Source of the DNA: an uncultured Roseburia sp.
GTDB taxonomy: Bacteria; Bacillota; Clostridia; Lachnospirales; Lachnospiraceae
Direction: 5' to 3'
Length of the DNA stretch: 8,443 bases
Assembly: GCA_934292805.1 (NCBI GenBank)
Contig: CAKQXQ010000072.1
Location: 1 to 8,443, forward strand
Translations under genes and position numbers: made by a program
Part shown: piece by piece, positions 6,420 through 8,443 of the stretch
Layout: each line of letters opens with the position of its first letter
Position numbering within the stretch: position 1 is the stretch's first letter
Notes under the pieces: model-generated
Seen by the model: the letters and a program-made list of their open reading frames with translations, nothing else
What the model was told of the DNA's origin: nothing
The model's database searches: none

Positions 6420-7240
6420 TGAAAGAATGGAAAAAAAGAACGGCTCTTCTGATCACTGTCCCAGCACTTTGTGTGTCAGCATCCCCTGTTTTTGCAGCTA
6501 CGGGAGTTGTGGATGATGTACCGCTGCTCTCCGAGGCGGAATGTACCAGCTTAAGTGAGCAGATGGAGGAGCTCGCAGGAGATACGGACTGGGATATTTT
6601 TGCGATTTCTACAGATGATGCCGAAGGAAAGACATCCAGAGAATATGCAGATGACTATTTTGATACCTATGCGACAAAGGAAAATGGTGTTGTTTTTCTG
6701 ATCGATATGGATAATCGTGAGATTACAATTTCAACAGCCGGAGAAAGCATCTATTATCTGACAGATGAAAGGATTGATGAGATCCTGGATGATGCATATG
6801 TTTATGTATCCAATGCACAATATTATGACTGCTACATTGCCATGCTAAATGGAGTGCAGAAATATTATGAGCAGGGGATTGCTTCAGATACATATATTTA
6901 TGATGAAGAGACAGGAAAAATCATCCCATACCGTAAACTGACAGTAGGAGAGTTTGCGTTTGCTCTGATCGTGGCAGTTGTTGTCGGTGCCTTGGTTTTC
7001 GTTAGTATCCATGCAAAATATAAACTGAAATTCGCAAAGGACACGATGGATCCTCACGGAACCGGTGATGTAAAATTGGAGAACAGTAAGGATCGTTTTG
7101 TAAATCAGATCGTGACACACCGCAGAATTCCAAAAAATCCGCCGCCTTCCAACGGAGGCAGCAGCGGAAGCAGCGGACGTTCCACAGTACACACAAGTAG
7201 TGCGGGTACAATGCATGGAGGCGGTAGCCGCAAATTTTAA
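6416..7240 (+). CDS. TPM-domain membrane protein, YdjH-like
   Basis: This 274-residue protein starts at ATG 6416 with GGAGGG (6402-6407) 8 nt upstream; a second ATG at 6419 is also possible. A signal peptide is evident (Lys/Arg at 3-8, hydrophobic 9-20, Val-Phe-Ala at 25-27, cleavage after 27). The TPM domain (about 35-155) is extracytoplasmic and carries the Val-Val-Phe-Leu-Ile-Asp-Met block (92-98) and Tyr-Ala-Asp-Asp-Tyr-Phe (77-82). A membrane helix (about 179-199) is followed by a Lys-rich cytoplasmic stretch. The tail is Ser/Gly/Pro-rich and ends in His-Gly-Gly-Gly-Ser-Arg-Lys-Phe, the typical ending of TPM proteins. In B. subtilis the YdjH homologue acts with YdjG in the PspA response. 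TPM domains were named for TLP18.3/Psb32/MOLO-1, and the biochemical role is poorly defined. The ATGA overlap implies translational coupling with the ribbon protein. Confidence 0.88.
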   Translation: MMKEWKKRTALLITVPALCVSASPVFAATGVVDDVPLLSEAECTSLSEQMEELAGDTDWDIFAISTDDAEGKTSREYADDYFDTYATKENGVVFLIDMDNREITISTAGESIYYLTDERIDEILDDAYVYVSNAQYYDCYIAMLNGVQKYYEQGIASDTYIYDEETGKIIPYRKLTVGEFAFALIVAVVVGALVFVSIHAKYKLKFAKDTMDPHGTGDVKLENSKDRFVNQIVTHRRIPKNPPPSNGGSSGSSGRSTVHTSSAGTMHGGGSRKF

Positions 7241-7288
7241 ATGTTAAAAATTGGTGAATAAGAAACAAAAATATAGAAATGTTCTGGA

Positions 7289-7320
7289 AAAGAGGTTGCT
7301 TTGGCAGCCTCTTTGTGTTA
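7289..7320 (+). terminator. Hairpin after the TPM gene, probable terminator
   Basis: AAAGAGGTTGC (7289-7299) pairs with GCAGCCTCTTT (7304-7314) to form an 11-bp stem with one G-U pair and a TTTG loop. It is 49 nt after the TPM stop codon. The downstream run is T-rich but broken (TTTGTGTTA), so termination may be incomplete. It could also act as an attenuator for the downstream hom unit if transcription starts upstream of it. Confidence 0.65.
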
Positions 7321-7325
7321 TTATC

Positions 7326-7403
7326 TTCCTCATGAGGACAAGTGTAAGCCTCAAACATACAGACGCAACGGTTTGAAGGATGCGTCATAAGAGGTCAAGA
7401 GGG
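7326..7403 (+). promoter_or_regulatory. Structured leader of the ACT-hom unit
   Basis: This leader contains a perfect 10-bp palindrome, CCTCATGAGG (7328-7337). Further on, GACGCA (7362-7367) pairs with TGCGTC (7381-7386) around a 13-nt loop. A competing pairing is CCTCAAAC (7349-7356) with GTTTGAAGG (7371-7379), with one bulged base. The ribosome binding site of the ACT gene, GAGGG (7399-7403), and an upstream GAGG (7391-7394) are each complementary to CCTC at 7328-7331 and 7349-7352. The pairings are mutually exclusive, which is the pattern of a regulated leader. I see no T-box consensus and do not recognise a known riboswitch. It is described from sequence complementarity only. Confidence 0.4.
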
Positions 7404-7413
7404 ATTTAGTTTT

Positions 7414-7857
7414 ATGAAAGACAAGATTCAATATTATGTTCTGCGGGAAAAGGCAGTACCTGAAGTTTTGTTGAAAGTGGTGGAGGCAAAGAGGCTGATC
7501 GATTCCGGAAAGACTGCATCCGTGCAGGAGGCGACGGAAAGTGTTGGAATCAGCCGGAGTTCTTTTTATAAGTATAAGGATGATATCTTCCCATTCCACG
7601 AGACAACCAAGGGGAAGACGATCACAATGGTGATCCAGATGGACGATGAACCGGGACTGTTATCCGGAGTATTGAAAACAATCGCAGAATTTCATGCAAA
7701 TATTCTTACCATCCATCAGAGTATTCCGGTAAATGGAATCGCAACGCTTACATTAAGTATCGATATCCTGCCACAGACAGGAGACGTGACAGAGATGATG
7801 GAGAAGATTGAAAGTGTGAATGGAATCCAGTATGTAAAGATCCTGGCGAGAGAATAA
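7414..7857 (+). CDS. HTH-ACT domain protein (PheB/UPF0735-like), putative amino-acid-responsive regulator
   Basis: This 147-residue cytoplasmic protein has a helix-turn-helix-like segment at 35-54, of the form Ser-Val-Gln-Glu-Ala-...-Gly-Ile-Ser-Arg-Ser-Ser-Phe-Tyr-Lys-Tyr-Lys. An ACT domain (about 69-145) follows, with the usual ligand-loop pattern Asp-Glu-Pro-Gly-Leu-Leu-Ser-Gly-Val-Leu (77-86). ACT domains bind amino acids such as threonine, phenylalanine or serine and transmit the signal allosterically. B. subtilis PheB of this family is encoded next to pheA. Here the gene lies 44 nt before hom, so threonine or homoserine supply is a plausible input, but this is inference. GAGGG (7399-7403) lies 10 nt upstream of ATG. 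No enzymatic residues are seen. Confidence 0.85.
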   Translation: MKDKIQYYVLREKAVPEVLLKVVEAKRLIDSGKTASVQEATESVGISRSSFYKYKDDIFPFHETTKGKTITMVIQMDDEPGLLSGVLKTIAEFHANILTIHQSIPVNGIATLTLSIDILPQTGDVTEMMEKIESVNGIQYVKILARE

Positions 7858-7901
7858 GAAAGACAGTCAGAAAAGCAGCGTAGACAGAAAGGCAGATCAA
7901 T

Positions 7902-8443
7902 ATGGTAAAAGTAGCAATCATGGGATTCGGAACGATCGGTTCCGGAGTGGCAGAAGTATTAGATATCAATAAGAAGAGCATAGCGGCTCGTGTTGGAGAA
8001 GAGGTAGAATTAAAGTATGTTCTTGATCTGAGAGAGTTCGAGGGAGATCCGATCCAGAGTAAGATCGTGCATGATTATAAAGTGATCGCTGAAGATCCGG
8101 AAGTGGCGATTGTTGTTGAGACAATGGGTGGAGTAGAGCCGGCATATACATTTGTGAAGACAATGTTAGAGGCAGGCAAGCATGTTACAACATCCAACAA
8201 GGCATTAGTGGCAGCAAAAGGTGCAGAACTGATCGCACTTGCAAAAGAAAAAAATGTAAACTTTATGTTTGAGGCAAGTGTTGGCGGCGGTATTCCGATC
8301 ATCCGTCCATTGAATTCCTGTCTGACAGCAGATGAGATCGAAGAGATCACCGGTATCGTAAATGGCACAACGAACTATATGATGACTGAGATGACAGAAA
8401 AGGGTGCTGATTTCAATGAAGTTTTAAAAGATGCGCAGGCAAA
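7902..8443 (+). CDS. hom: Homoserine dehydrogenase, N-terminal part (runs off the window)
   Basis: Homoserine dehydrogenase reduces aspartate semialdehyde to homoserine with NAD(P)H, the branch point to threonine and methionine. The window holds the first 180 codons. The Rossmann nucleotide loop Gly-Phe-Gly-Thr-Ile-Gly is at 8-13. The family motif Thr-Ser-Asn-Lys-Ala-Leu-Val-Ala includes the conserved Lys100. Also present are Glu-Ala-Ser-Val-Gly-Gly-Gly-Ile-Pro (124-132) and Gly-Ile-Val-Asn-Gly-Thr-Thr-Asn-Tyr (151-159). There is no N-terminal aspartokinase domain, so this is the monofunctional Gram-positive type. Any C-terminal ACT domain would lie beyond the edge. AGAAAGG (7886-7892) is 9 nt before ATG. 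No stop or frameshift is seen, so truncation is only by the window. Confidence 0.95.
   Translation, partial: MVKVAIMGFGTIGSGVAEVLDINKKSIAARVGEEVELKYVLDLREFEGDPIQSKIVHDYKVIAEDPEVAIVVETMGGVEPAYTFVKTMLEAGKHVTTSNKALVAAKGAELIALAKEKNVNFMFEASVGGGIPIIRPLNSCLTADEIEEITGIVNGTTNYMMTEMTEKGADFNEVLKDAQA

Noticed and set aside
7251..7277. A promoter TTGGTG ... TATAGA upstream of the hairpin after the TPM gene
   Set aside because: The spacing is only 15 nt and both boxes are poor, so I did not list it, although a start here would turn the hairpin into an attenuator.
7332..7376. A 14-codon leader peptide (starting ATG in the palindrome) before the ACT gene
   Set aside because: It has three scattered threonines but no run of a control amino acid and no ribosome binding site, so it is not supported as an attenuator peptide.
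7349..7386. An H-type pseudoknot formed by the two competing leader stems
   Set aside because: The strand order fits, but the last connecting loop would be only 1 nt across an 8-bp stem, which is sterically unlikely; alternative pairing is more plausible.

Overview
The window looks like chromosomal DNA from a Firmicute of the class Clostridia, most likely a gut Lachnospiraceae. The evidence is moderate base composition, strong AGGAGG-type ribosome binding sites, tight co-directional genes, and a layout of M23 peptidase, S41 peptidase and prfB that resembles the ftsE-ftsX-linked cluster of Firmicutes. The family-level call is an inference. All genes lie on the + strand, and I found no mobile element, tRNA, rRNA or CRISPR array.

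Region 1 (1-3197) is envelope and housekeeping. It holds the last 28 codons of an M23 murein peptidase, a hairpin terminator, a membrane-anchored S41 C-terminal processing peptidase with an intact Ser-Lys-Gln triad, a VanZ-family membrane protein, and prfB. Release factor 2 is encoded in two frames joined by a programmed +1 frameshift at CTT-TGA-C, so the gene starts at a GTG at 2060. An annotation of the downstream frame alone would lose the first 40 residues. A good sigma-A-like promoter for prfB lies inside the 3' end of the VanZ gene.

Region 2 (3190-7240) is the most interesting part. It is a four-gene module of membrane-associated, zinc-ribbon-rich proteins: a membrane-anchored Tim44-like protein with a C-terminal zinc ribbon; an SPFH (YdjI-like) protein with three tandem zinc ribbons; a double zinc-ribbon protein with a C-terminal membrane anchor (YdjG-like); and a secreted or membrane TPM-domain protein (YdjH-like). 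The last three match in domain content the partners of PspA in the Bacillus subtilis pspA-ydjGHI envelope-stress operon. No pspA is present here, and a Tim44-like gene sits at the front, overlapping prfB. The SPFH gene has its own possible promoter and a short direct repeat upstream. I infer a membrane surveillance or remodelling complex; its function is not shown by the sequence.

Region 3 (7241-8443) begins with a terminator-like hairpin and a 100-nt leader full of alternating CCTC and GAGG segments and inverted repeats. It then carries a small HTH-ACT protein (PheB/UPF0735-like) and the start of hom, homoserine dehydrogenase, which runs off the end. This is an amino-acid biosynthesis unit, probably controlled by amino acid supply.
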